Part shown: piece by piece, positions 1 to 7,062 of the stretch
Layout: each line of letters starts with the position of its first letter
Numbering within the stretch: position 1 is the first letter of the stretch
Assembly: GCA_947259955.1 (NCBI GenBank)
Contig: CAMYOI010000006.1
Location: forward strand, 1-44,094
Source: an uncultured Gammaproteobacteria bacterium
GTDB lineage: Bacteria > Pseudomonadota > Gammaproteobacteria > Arenicellales > JAANXG01
Reading direction: 5' to 3'
DNA length: 44,094 nt
The notes under the pieces: generated by a model
What the model was told of the DNA's origin: nothing
The model's input: only the letters and a program-made list of their open reading frames with translations
Databases searched by the model: none
Position numbers and translations under genes: made by a program

Positions 1-17
1 ATTGGCACTCAACCCGG

Positions 18-611
18 TTATTTAACTACTTTCGTCGCACTTACCTTCTTCTTAGCCGCCGGCTTTGTCGCCGCCTTCTTCTTAGCTGCCGGCTTTATCA
101 CCACCTTCTTCGCAGCCGCCTTTTTCTTAGCTGCCGGCTTTTTCACCACCTTCTTCGCAGCCGCCTTCTTTCTCGCCACCGGTTTTCTTGCGCTCACTTT
201 TTTCTCGACAGTTTTCTTTTTAGCTGCCGCTTTCTTCGCCGTCTTGGCCCCCGCCGGGGTCAGACTCGTAATATGATGGCGCAGCGCATCGAATCCTTCA
301 CCAACTGCACGCAATGACACTTCACCTGCTTCTTTTACTTCGTCTAGTGCCCGGGAAAGATGCGGGGTTGAATCGGCTCCGGCCATTTTTCCCGTCACCG
401 ACGCCGTCTTTTTAGCAGCGGTACTTGCAGCGGTAGAGACATGATCCGCCAATTGCTCGAAAAAATGTTTGACTTCATTAGCCAGCTTCTCACCGGATTT
501 TTCGACCTCGCCAAGAAATGAGATCGCTGAATCCTTCAATTCAGTAGCTTCCCCAGGAAAGTCATGTTTTGTTTTAGATTTCTTGCGTTGTTTCTTTGCT
601 TTGGCAGACAT
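18..611 (-). CDS. Histone H1-like Lys/Ala-rich protein with phasin-like helical N-terminus
   Basis: A 197-residue basic protein. Residues 1-16 are very Lys-rich, residues about 20-118 look like an amphipathic helical region without a recognised active site, and residues 121-197 are an Ala/Lys/Pro/Val tail of the eukaryotic-H1 or AlgP type. Such tails bind DNA non-specifically in known bacterial H1-like proteins; the helical part resembles phasins only in general character. The start is supported by AGGAGAG about 8 bases upstream of the ATG. It stands alone, downstream of and on the same strand as the oxidoreductase operon but 280 bases away. A nucleoid or polyhydroxyalkanoate-granule-associated role is inference; the exact family is not settled. 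Confidence 0.75.
   Translation of the reverse strand: MSAKAKKQRKKSKTKHDFPGEATELKDSAISFLGEVEKSGEKLANEVKHFFEQLADHVSTAASTAAKKTASVTGKMAGADSTPHLSRALDEVKEAGEVSLRAVGEGFDALRHHITSLTPAGAKTAKKAAAKKKTVEKKVSARKPVARKKAAAKKVVKKPAAKKKAAAKKVVIKPAAKKKAATKPAAKKKVSATKVVK
21..185 (-). repeat. In-frame tandem repeats of the KPAAKKKAAAKKVV tail
   Basis: The last 55 codons of the H1-like gene are four tandem units starting with KP (residues 143-157, 158-172, 173-182, 183-197), three of 15 codons and one of 10. The shorter third unit looks like a loss of five codons. The DNA is also repetitive (the motif CTTAGCTGCCGGCTTT recurs), so the copy number may vary between strains by slippage or recombination without breaking the frame. 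Confidence 0.8.
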
Positions 612-891
612 TTGAGCACTCTCCTAGCCGTTGATTCGTTTCACCGGCACTTTAGCATTCACCATGATAATGAGTGAATCACATTTTGATGTTTGTCACA
701 TATCAACAATTGTTTATTGTGAAGAAGACACTGTCAGACCTACCCGCCAGTAATATTGAACATATCGCGATTAGAATTTCCACCCTGATGCACTTCGCGT
801 GCGTTCGATTGTTTGATTGCCGGATTGACCGCAGCATTTTCACCAGTGCACGCGGGACGTATCCGCATGTGGCATGCAGCGATATCCCGCA
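612..891. other. Non-coding spacer between gltD-like gene and H1-like gene
   Basis: No convincing gene. The strand read leftward should hold the promoter of the H1-like gene. A perfect ten-base palindrome AACAATTGTT lies at 705-714 in an AT-rich stretch (about 660-730), a possible operator. I could not pick a confident -35/-10 pair. The left-hand part near 852-890 holds the hairpin listed separately. Confidence 0.4.
852..890 (-). terminator. Long hairpin just after the oxidoreductase operon
   Basis: One base beyond the stop codon of the last operon gene lies a nested inverted repeat: GCGGGA (852-857) pairs with TCCCGC (885-890), TATC (860-863) with GATA (881-884), and GCATG (865-869) with CATGC (873-877) around a three-base loop. 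There is no T tract on the leftward strand, so it may be a 3' end-protecting structure or part of a factor-dependent end rather than a classical intrinsic terminator. Confidence 0.45.
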
Positions 892-2526
892 CTAGATATC
901 CTCCGCTTCCATTTTTATGGCGCCGCAGGGACACTCCAGCGCACACATACCGCATCCCTTGCAATAGTCGTAGTTGAATTCGAAGCGCTTGCCCGGACCC
1001 AGTTTCACTACCGCGTTATCCGGGCATATCCCATAGCAGTTGTCGCACTCGAAACAGTTGCCGCATGACAGGCATCGCCGGGCCTCATATAGGGCGTTTT
1101 CCGCGTCGAGCCCCTTGATCACCTCGTCGAAGCTGGTCTGCCGCCGTATCAGATCAAGCTGCGGTCGCACGGTTTTCGGCGCATCGTCGTAGTACCAGGT
1201 ATTCAGGCTCTCGAAGGACGCCAGGTCATGCTTGGGTCGGGGGCTGTAAGTCTCGCCGCGCAGCCAGGCATCGATGTTGCGTGCCGCTTTTTTTCCGTGG
1301 CCCACTGCGACGGTGACGGTGCGTTCGGACGGCACCATGTCGCCACCCGCAAACAATCCATCACGACCTGTCATCATCTGATCGCTGACCTCGACAACAC
1401 CGTCCTTGGCGATTTCGACGCCTGGCGCCCTCTCGAGGAAGGAGGTGTCGACATCCTGCCCCAGCGCCAGGATCAGCGTGTCCGCTTCCAGCGTTTCGAA
1501 CTCACCCGTCGGCTGCGGGCGGCCATTGTCGTCAATGCGCATTTTTTCGACGGTGAACGTGGTTTCGTCTATCTGCTTGATGGTGCGCAGCCAGTGGATC
1601 ATAACGCCCTCCTCCTCGGCCTCGGTGGCTTCGAAGTCGTGGGCCGGCATCTCGTTGCGCGATCTGCGGTAGACAATCATAGCTTCATCGACCCCCAGCC
1701 TTTTCGCCGTGCGGGCCACGTCCATGGCCGTGTTGCCACCGCCATAGACGATCACCCGGCGGCCAAGCTGCGGGGGCTCATCACCCGTTTCCATATCGCG
1801 CAGCATGCTGACCGCGTCCAGGATCTTTCCGGCGGCGTGCGCCGGAATGTTCACCCTTTTTGCAAGGTGGGCACCTACGGCAATGAATATGGCATTGAAT
1901 CCCTCCCCGAACGCAGCCTCGATGTCGTCCACTTTAGTATTGAGTTCGATGGCCACGCCCAGCCCGGCAATACGCTGTATCTCCGCGTCCAGTACGTCAC
2001 GGGGCAGCCGGTACTTCGGAATTCCAAACCGCATCATGCCGCCCGCCATCGGCCCCGCTTCGCGGACGGTCACGGCGTGCCCCATCCGGCGTAAATGGTA
2101 GGCGGCGGACAAGCCGCTGGGTCCGGCGCCGACGACCAGCACCCGTTTGCCGGAATCATCTGCAACGCGTCCTGGTTCCCACCCCAGCTCGAGCGCCTGG
2201 TCGCCGAGAAAACGCTCCACGGAGTTTATGCCCACCGCGGTATCGAGCCGGGCCCGGTTGCAGACATCTTCGCAGGGGTGATAGCAAACCCGGCCCATGA
2301 CCGCGGGCAGGGGGTTGTCTTCCATCAGCTTCTGCCATGCCTCATGGTAGTTCCCTTCCTCGGCGTGATAGAGCCAGCTTTGGATGTTTTCACCGGCGGG
2401 ACAGGCGTTGTTGCAGGGCGGCAATCGATCCAGATAGACCGGCCGCGACGTCCGCCATGAACCGGTCAGATTGGCGAGGCTGGTGCCGGGATCGAGAGTA
2501 ATCGCGTAGGGGTGCTCCGACTTCAT
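892..2526 (-). CDS. GltD-like FAD/NAD(P) oxidoreductase with C-terminal 2[4Fe-4S] ferredoxin domain
   Basis: 544 residues. The N-terminal part carries the Cys pattern of the glutamate synthase small-subunit family (C38, C42, then C81, C85, C89), followed by an FAD-binding VGAGPSG motif (about 132-138) and a second dinucleotide fold around GGGNTAMD for NAD(P)H. The C-terminus adds a bacterial two-cluster ferredoxin: a Cys-rich segment at 485-501 and CKGCGMC...CPC at 522-534. Its start ATG overlaps the stop of the beta-subunit gene (ATGA), so the two are probably translationally coupled. In the operon it takes the place of the usual small delta ferredoxin subunit and probably links the thiamine enzyme to NAD(P)(H). 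PadH of phenylglyoxylate dehydrogenase is a known analogue as I remember it. The direction of electron flow is not shown by sequence. Confidence 0.85.
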   Translation of the reverse strand: MKSEHPYAITLDPGTSLANLTGSWRTSRPVYLDRLPPCNNACPAGENIQSWLYHAEEGNYHEAWQKLMEDNPLPAVMGRVCYHPCEDVCNRARLDTAVGINSVERFLGDQALELGWEPGRVADDSGKRVLVVGAGPSGLSAAYHLRRMGHAVTVREAGPMAGGMMRFGIPKYRLPRDVLDAEIQRIAGLGVAIELNTKVDDIEAAFGEGFNAIFIAVGAHLAKRVNIPAHAAGKILDAVSMLRDMETGDEPPQLGRRVIVYGGGNTAMDVARTAKRLGVDEAMIVYRRSRNEMPAHDFEATEAEEEGVMIHWLRTIKQIDETTFTVEKMRIDDNGRPQPTGEFETLEADTLILALGQDVDTSFLERAPGVEIAKDGVVEVSDQMMTGRDGLFAGGDMVPSERTVTVAVGHGKKAARNIDAWLRGETYSPRPKHDLASFESLNTWYYDDAPKTVRPQLDLIRRQTSFDEVIKGLDAENALYEARRCLSCGNCFECDNCYGICPDNAVVKLGPGKRFEFNYDYCKGCGMCALECPCGAIKMEAEDI

Positions 2527-3542
2527 AGCTCTACGCCCTCCTCGATCAAGCCGAAGCGCTCGATATTGAAATCCGCCATGCGCTGCAACTGACTGATGCG
2601 CGCGGTGTCTTCATGATCCTTTCGAAACAGGTGTGCGAAGCGTTTCTGTGTCCGGAGGTAGTCTTCCACCGGCACCTTTCGCCGGATTTTGTAGGAACCG
2701 GTTAGCATCCCATGCTCCGCTTCGAACAGGGGGAACAGGCCGCACTCCATCGCCAGCCGGGCGATGCGGATCGTGTCCTGCGCGGCTGAGCCCCATCCCA
2801 GCGGACAGGGCACCATGATATGAATATAGCGCGCCCCTTCGATATCCATGGCCTTGGAAACCTTGGCCTCCAGGTCGTGCAGATCGGCGACGCTCGCCGT
2901 GGCCACATAGGGGATGTTATGAGCCATTGCGATCAGCGGTACGAACTTGCCGGTGCCGAAAACGTTGCCGGGCGCATCGCCGACCGCGGGCGTTGTCGCC
3001 GTCCGCGCTGCGGGAGGCGTGGCGCTGGAACGCTGCACGCCGGTGTTCATGTAGGCCTCGTTGTCGTAACAGACGTAGAGCACATCGTCATTGCGTTCGA
3101 ACATGCCCGACAGGCATCCGAAGCCGATGTCGGTGGTGCCGCCGTCGCCACCCTGGGCTATCACCTTGACCCGATCCTTGCCCTTGACGCGGTACGCCGC
3201 CGCGACCCCGGTGGCGACCGCGGGTGCGTTGCCGAACAGCGAGTGCAACCAGGGAATCTGCCAGGAAGTTTCCGGGTAAGGCGTGGTGAAAACCTCCAGA
3301 CACCCGGTCGCGTTGACGGCCACTACCTGGCCATCGTTGGCGCGCATCGCGGAATCCAGCACGTAACGCGCCCCCAAGGCTTCACCGCACCCCTGGCACG
3401 CGCGATGCCCAGAGGTGATGGCGTTCGAGCGGTTGATGCTCGCCTGGACGGTGCGCCTGGTTTCGTCCAGCAGACGATTGCCCACGGTGTGGGTGCCGGT
3501 CTGATAAAACTTCAGTCTTTGTGAGCTTTGTGCGTCGGTCAC
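2523..3542 (-). CDS. porB: 2-oxoacid (pyruvate):acceptor oxidoreductase, beta subunit
   Basis: 339 residues. This is the thiamine-diphosphate subunit: the GDGGTTDIG motif (132-140) and YDNEAYMNTG (159-168) bind TPP and magnesium, and C49, C52, C81 and C246 match the four ligands of the proximal [4Fe-4S] cluster. The wording YDNEAYMNTGVQRSSATP is the pyruvate type rather than the 2-oxoglutarate type, so pyruvate is the likeliest substrate. The reaction is oxidative decarboxylation of pyruvate to acetyl-CoA, or the reverse. Start is GTG with AAGGAG about 6 bases upstream; it lies 14 bases after porA and its TGA overlaps the next ATG. Confidence 0.9.
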   Translation of the reverse strand: MTDAQSSQRLKFYQTGTHTVGNRLLDETRRTVQASINRSNAITSGHRACQGCGEALGARYVLDSAMRANDGQVVAVNATGCLEVFTTPYPETSWQIPWLHSLFGNAPAVATGVAAAYRVKGKDRVKVIAQGGDGGTTDIGFGCLSGMFERNDDVLYVCYDNEAYMNTGVQRSSATPPAARTATTPAVGDAPGNVFGTGKFVPLIAMAHNIPYVATASVADLHDLEAKVSKAMDIEGARYIHIMVPCPLGWGSAAQDTIRIARLAMECGLFPLFEAEHGMLTGSYKIRRKVPVEDYLRTQKRFAHLFRKDHEDTARISQLQRMADFNIERFGLIEEGVEL

Positions 3543-3556
3543 AGTATTCTCCTTTG

Positions 3557-4810
3557 CTATGCTTTCAGAACGCCGCCGGGATTCAGCGTGCGCAGTATAT
3601 TCTCGGCTATGGGACCGGAATGCCGCGTGTCACGGGCACGCGTCAACTGCTGTTTGATTGCCTGCCAGTTGAGATCCAGGAACGTCACGTCGTCCAGCTG
3701 GTCACCGGTGGCTTTCTGGAAAATCTTCGTCAGGGATGCACGCGTGATGGACCGCCCGCCAAGGCCGGCGATAACCGTGTAAACCGGCAGCCCGATACCT
3801 CGCAGGGACATGCGAACGTTGGAGGCCAGTACGCCGCCGAGGCCCGGTGACAGGCTCTTTTCGATGCAGACCACGCGCTGGGCCTCCGACAAGGCCTGAC
3901 GCAGTGCTTCCAGTGGAAAAGGCCGGAACGACGTGATGTTGATGGCGCCTATGGCGACGCCGTCGTGGCGCATCGTGTCGACGACCTCCTTGATGGAACC
4001 GCTCACGGACCCGAGCGCGACGATGATCGTTTCCGCATCTTGAGTCCGGTAGGCCTGCAGCAGTGCGCCCGCGGTTCGGCCGAATATTTCCTCGAACTCC
4101 GCGGAGATTTCGGGAATCATCAACAGGGCGTCCATCTGTTTCTGGTGCGCCAGATACCGGACCTCGGTAAACGCCTCGGGGCCAACCATCGCGCCGATGG
4201 AATACGGGTCCGAAGGGTCCAGCACCTGTACGGGTTCGAAGGCCGGCAGAAATCCATCGACCTGGGCCTGATCGGGAACATCGATCGGTTCATAGGCGTG
4301 AGTAAGAATGAATCCGTCCATACAAACCATGACCGGGCAGCTCAGTCGTTCCGCCAGGCGGAAGGCCTGGATGTGCAGATCGACCGCTTCCTGGTTGGTT
4401 TCGGCGAACAACTGGATCCAACCCGAATCCCTCATCGACATGCTGTCGGAGTGGTCGTTCCAGATGTTGATTGGGGCGCCGATGGCGCGGTTCCCGATGG
4501 TCATGACGATGGGCAGCCCAAGTCCCGCCGCGTTGTATACGGCCTCTGCCATGAACAAAAGGCCCTGACTTGCCGTGGCGGTATAACTGCGGGCGCCGGC
4601 TGCAGAGGAACCGATGGCCACCGACAATGCGGCGAATTCGGATTCCACGTTGATGAACTCGCATTGCTTCAGTTTGCCGCTCTTCACCAGAGCGCCAACT
4701 CCTTCGACAATATGGGTCTGCGGCGTGATCGGGTAGGCGCAGACCACCTCGGGGCGGCACAGTGCCACGGCCTCGGCCACGGCCTGAGAGCCTTCCATTT
4801 GCTTACGCAT
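3557..4810 (-). CDS. porA: 2-oxoacid (pyruvate):acceptor oxidoreductase, alpha subunit
   Basis: 417 residues. It has the pyrimidine-binding domain of the family with AYPITPQTHIVE near residues 25-36 and the ESEFAALS segment that carries the conserved Glu acting on TPP, followed by the central C-terminal domain (ALGSVSGSIKEVVD and EKSLSPGLGG). Length fits the four-subunit bacterial/archaeal enzyme. It forms the active site together with the beta subunit. Start ATG has GAGGAC upstream; it begins 15 bases after the gamma gene. Phenylglyoxylate or another 2-oxoacid cannot be excluded from this subunit alone. Confidence 0.9.
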   Translation of the reverse strand: MRKQMEGSQAVAEAVALCRPEVVCAYPITPQTHIVEGVGALVKSGKLKQCEFINVESEFAALSVAIGSSAAGARSYTATASQGLLFMAEAVYNAAGLGLPIVMTIGNRAIGAPINIWNDHSDSMSMRDSGWIQLFAETNQEAVDLHIQAFRLAERLSCPVMVCMDGFILTHAYEPIDVPDQAQVDGFLPAFEPVQVLDPSDPYSIGAMVGPEAFTEVRYLAHQKQMDALLMIPEISAEFEEIFGRTAGALLQAYRTQDAETIIVALGSVSGSIKEVVDTMRHDGVAIGAINITSFRPFPLEALRQALSEAQRVVCIEKSLSPGLGGVLASNVRMSLRGIGLPVYTVIAGLGGRSITRASLTKIFQKATGDQLDDVTFLDLNWQAIKQQLTRARDTRHSGPIAENILRTLNPGGVLKA

Positions 4811-4825
4811 GTGTTGTCCTCGTGT

Positions 4826-5392
4826 TCATTGTTCGCTTGCCGACGCCATCTCGAACGCCTCCCGGGCCGCGGCGACGTTCGCCTCCCCGACGGCACCCGG
4901 GAATTTACTCATGATTGCGCTTTCCACGGAGTCCATGCTCAACTGCCCGGATACAGCGGCGAACCCACCCAGAAGCGCCGCGTTGGGAAGCGGTCTTTTC
5001 ACGTGCTTCACGGCGAGTTCCGTCGCGCCGACGTCCTTGACGTGACCTTCGGGAAACGAACTGACGAATTCCTCGATGCCCAGCTCGTCGAAACTGCGCA
5101 TCGAGTTGATCAGAATGTAGCCGTCACTTGCCAGGCCGCCAAACACATCGACCGAATGCAGAAGCGTCGGATCCTGGATGATTACGGCGTCGGGATTCTG
5201 GATCGGCTCGCGAATTCGTATTTCCTTGTCGTCAATCCGGCAGAACGAAACCACGGGTGCGCCCATTCTCTCCGAGCCGAAACTTGGAAACGCCTGGGCG
5301 TTCTTGCCCTCCAGAAAGGCGGCGATGGATAACATTTCGGCCGCGGAGACCACACCCTGCCCTCCTCGGCCGTGTATGCGGATTTGAAACAT
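4826..5392 (-). CDS. porG: 2-oxoacid (pyruvate):acceptor oxidoreductase, gamma subunit
   Basis: 188 residues with the start chosen at MFQIRIHGRGGQGVV, the canonical beginning of the gamma domain, preceded by GAGGAG at good spacing; an in-frame upstream start at 5482 would add about 30 residues unlike the family. The domain carries the GRGGQG loop and the FPSFGSERMGAPV segment. It is the first gene of a four-gene operon (gamma, alpha, beta, GltD-ferredoxin). The gamma domain contacts the other subunits and helps to bind CoA in characterised enzymes. Confidence 0.9.
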   Translation of the reverse strand: MFQIRIHGRGGQGVVSAAEMLSIAAFLEGKNAQAFPSFGSERMGAPVVSFCRIDDKEIRIREPIQNPDAVIIQDPTLLHSVDVFGGLASDGYILINSMRSFDELGIEEFVSSFPEGHVKDVGATELAVKHVKRPLPNAALLGGFAAVSGQLSMDSVESAIMSKFPGAVGEANVAAAREAFEMASASEQ

Positions 5393-5610
5393 TCGTCTCC
5401 TCGTTTTTAATTGGTCTCGATTTTGTTTCGGCCGCCTTGGCCGAATATGCGGCTGTATCCGAGCAGCGGCAATTTTTATCACGTTGCGCGGAGGAGGTTC
5501 TTGACCTCAGTCAGTATTCTGCGGATTATCGACAGGCTGCGACCGTCGAATAGGCCTCATTAAAGGTCCGAACCGGTCCCGTCTAACCCGGATGAAACAA
5601 CAAATTTCGT

Positions 5611-5616
5611 TATAAT
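5611..5616 (+). promoter_or_regulatory. Perfect -10 box TATAAT upstream of dddP-like gene
   Basis: TATAAT occurs at 5611-5616 in an AT-rich stretch. No good -35 hexamer lies 16-18 bases upstream, so the promoter may need an activator or an alternative contact. If used, transcription would begin near 5622-5625 and give a leader of roughly 140 bases before the ATG at 5765. Confidence 0.45.
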
Positions 5617-5643
5617 TTGACTTAACAGAAAAACTAATGGCTA

Positions 5644-5670
5644 GCCTGCAATATGCAGGCCATCGTTTTT
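5644..5670 (+). terminator. Intrinsic-terminator-like hairpin in the leader (possible attenuator)
   Basis: GCCTGCA (5644-5650) and TGCAGGC (5654-5660) form a perfect seven-pair stem with a three-base loop, extendable by ATG/CAT across a bulge, and five T residues follow at 5666-5670. It sits only about 25-50 bases after the predicted transcription start and before any gene on this strand ends, so it could work as an attenuator of the downstream gene or end a short RNA. Confidence 0.5.
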
Positions 5671-5716
5671 CCTCCGGCAGCGGTTCGAGGTGCCGATTTG
5701 GAAAACCTCAATGCAA

Positions 5717-5758
5717 GGATGACGCCGTCGTCATCCGCTTTAATAAAAGCAACCGGTT
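5717..5758 (+). promoter_or_regulatory. Tandem hairpins immediately upstream of dddP-like start
   Basis: Three adjoining inverted repeats: GGATGACG (5717-5724) with CGTCATCC (5729-5736), loop CCGT; GCTTT (5737-5741) with AAAGC (5746-5750), loop AATA; and the palindrome AACCGGTT (5751-5758). Only six bases separate the last one from the ATG at 5765 and no Shine-Dalgarno sequence is present. The arrangement suggests control of translation or protein binding; no known riboswitch class is recognised. Confidence 0.5.
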
Positions 5759-5764
5759 TAAAAA

Positions 5765-7003
5765 ATGAATCTTAGCGCTTCTCTTGCAGATAGTCTGGTC
5801 AGCGATGATGACTGGAGCGATCTCCACCGCTATCAGCGAATTCCGCAGATCGACTTCAGCAGGCTGTACGACTATCGACTGGGCCGCTTGAAGTCCGCGC
5901 TGCGGGACGCAGAGGCCTCCATGTGTGTTCTGGTCAATCCGATCAGCCTGCGCTACGCCGTCGACTACCGAAACTACGCGCTCTATCAGTCCCATATTCC
6001 CACCACGTATCTGTTTGTGCCGGTCGACGGGCCACTCGTCATCCACGGCGCATACGATCCGTCGCCCGCGGTGGAACATGTGCGTCGCGGTCGCCCGATC
6101 TCCTTTTTCGACGGCGGAACGGAACTCGGGGAATTCGCCGGTCTCCTGGCCGACGACGTTGTCGAGTATCTGCATGAGATCGGCACCGACAACAGGCGTG
6201 TGGCGGTCGAATACGTAAACCCGAGCCTCACGCAGGCCCTGATGCGGCGTGGCCTCGACGTGATCGACGGCGTCGCGATTTCCGAGTCGGCGCGTGTGAT
6301 CAAATCGGAAGAAGAGATCGCCTGCATGCGATGGGCCATTGCGGCCGCCGAACTGGGCATCGCCAAGGTGCGGGAGGTGTTGAAGCCCGGCGTCACCGAG
6401 CTACAGCTCTGGGCGTTGTTGAACTACACCAATATTGCCAATAATGGAGACTGGCATGACGGTCGTGTTCTGGTGTCCGGCCCAAGAACCAATCCCTGGT
6501 GCCAGGAAGCTTCCAGCCGCCGCATCGAATCCGGCGACCTCGTCGGACTGGATACCGACATGATTGGACCCTTCGGTTATTTTGCGGACATCTCGCGCAC
6601 GTTTCAGTGCGGCCCCGCCAAACCGACCAGGCGCCAGAAGCGGCTTTATCGCAATGCCGTCGAGGAGATCGAATCCAATCTAAAAATCGTCCGTGCGGGT
6701 ATCTCGCTTGTTGAATTCCAGGAGAAATCATTCACCGTTGCGGAAGCCTTTCATCAGAACGCTTATCCTTGCATCATCCATGGCGTTGGCATGTGCGATG
6801 AGTATCCGAGGGTCAACCCGGTCTTCCGCGGCCCCAACCCTTACGACGGTACGCTGGAGAGCGGCATGGTGATCTGCGTGGAGAGCTACATGGGCGAGGT
6901 CGGTGAGCGCGACGGCGTCAAACTCGAGCAGCAGGTCCTGGTTACCGAAGACGGCTACGAGATGCTTACCGCATTTCCGCTCGAAGCGGATCTTCTCGAC
7001 TGA
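5765..7003 (+). CDS. dddP: M24-fold protein, probable DMSP lyase DddP
   Basis: 412 residues of the creatinase/Xaa-Pro peptidase (M24) fold. The metal site does not follow the ordinary peptidase spacing: LDTDMIG...FAD gives D263, D265 and D275, and H339, E373 and E388 follow. These match the ligand spacing of DddP as I recall it (D295, D297, D307, H371, E406, E421), apart from one residue less between H and the first E. Y334 and D345 stand at -5 and +6 from the His, matching DddP Y366 and the proposed catalytic D377. DddP cleaves dimethylsulfoniopropionate to dimethyl sulfide and acrylate in the cytoplasm. A related M24 hydrolase with another substrate remains possible. No DMSP transporter or acrylate genes are adjacent. 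Confidence 0.7.
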   Translation: MNLSASLADSLVSDDDWSDLHRYQRIPQIDFSRLYDYRLGRLKSALRDAEASMCVLVNPISLRYAVDYRNYALYQSHIPTTYLFVPVDGPLVIHGAYDPSPAVEHVRRGRPISFFDGGTELGEFAGLLADDVVEYLHEIGTDNRRVAVEYVNPSLTQALMRRGLDVIDGVAISESARVIKSEEEIACMRWAIAAAELGIAKVREVLKPGVTELQLWALLNYTNIANNGDWHDGRVLVSGPRTNPWCQEASSRRIESGDLVGLDTDMIGPFGYFADISRTFQCGPAKPTRRQKRLYRNAVEEIESNLKIVRAGISLVEFQEKSFTVAEAFHQNAYPCIIHGVGMCDEYPRVNPVFRGPNPYDGTLESGMVICVESYMGEVGERDGVKLEQQVLVTEDGYEMLTAFPLEADLLD

Positions 7004-7010
7004 ATCTTCC

Positions 7011-7026
7011 GCCGGGGCAGCCCGGC
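7011..7026 (+). terminator. GC hairpin after dddP-like gene
   Basis: GCCGGG (7011-7016) and CCCGGC (7021-7026) form a perfect stem with loop GCAG, seven bases after the stop codon. There is no T tract. Its right half lies inside a 19-base sequence repeated near 19128, so it may be a fragment of a dispersed repeat rather than a dedicated terminator. Confidence 0.35.
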
Positions 7027-7062
7027 CGCCGCGGTCGGTATTGTGGGAAAATGTGAGAGAAT

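Larger units (their letters stand above)
5393..5764. other. Divergent intergenic region between por operon and dddP-like gene
   Basis: About 370 bases without a supported gene. It must hold the leftward promoter of the por operon, which I could not place with confidence, and the rightward promoter and leader of the dddP-like gene, which are listed separately. The segment 5590-5640 is AT-rich compared with the surroundings. Small rightward frames here have no start signal or recognisable product. Confidence 0.5.

Noticed and set aside
3965-5332. Long rightward open frame (455 codons) across porA/porG
   Set aside because: It is antisense to well-recognised oxidoreductase subunits, shows no family motif, and is explained by the high GC of third positions.
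5644-5670. Simple terminator of an upstream rightward gene
   Set aside because: No gene on the plus strand ends before it; the por operon runs the other way, so it was kept as a possible attenuator.
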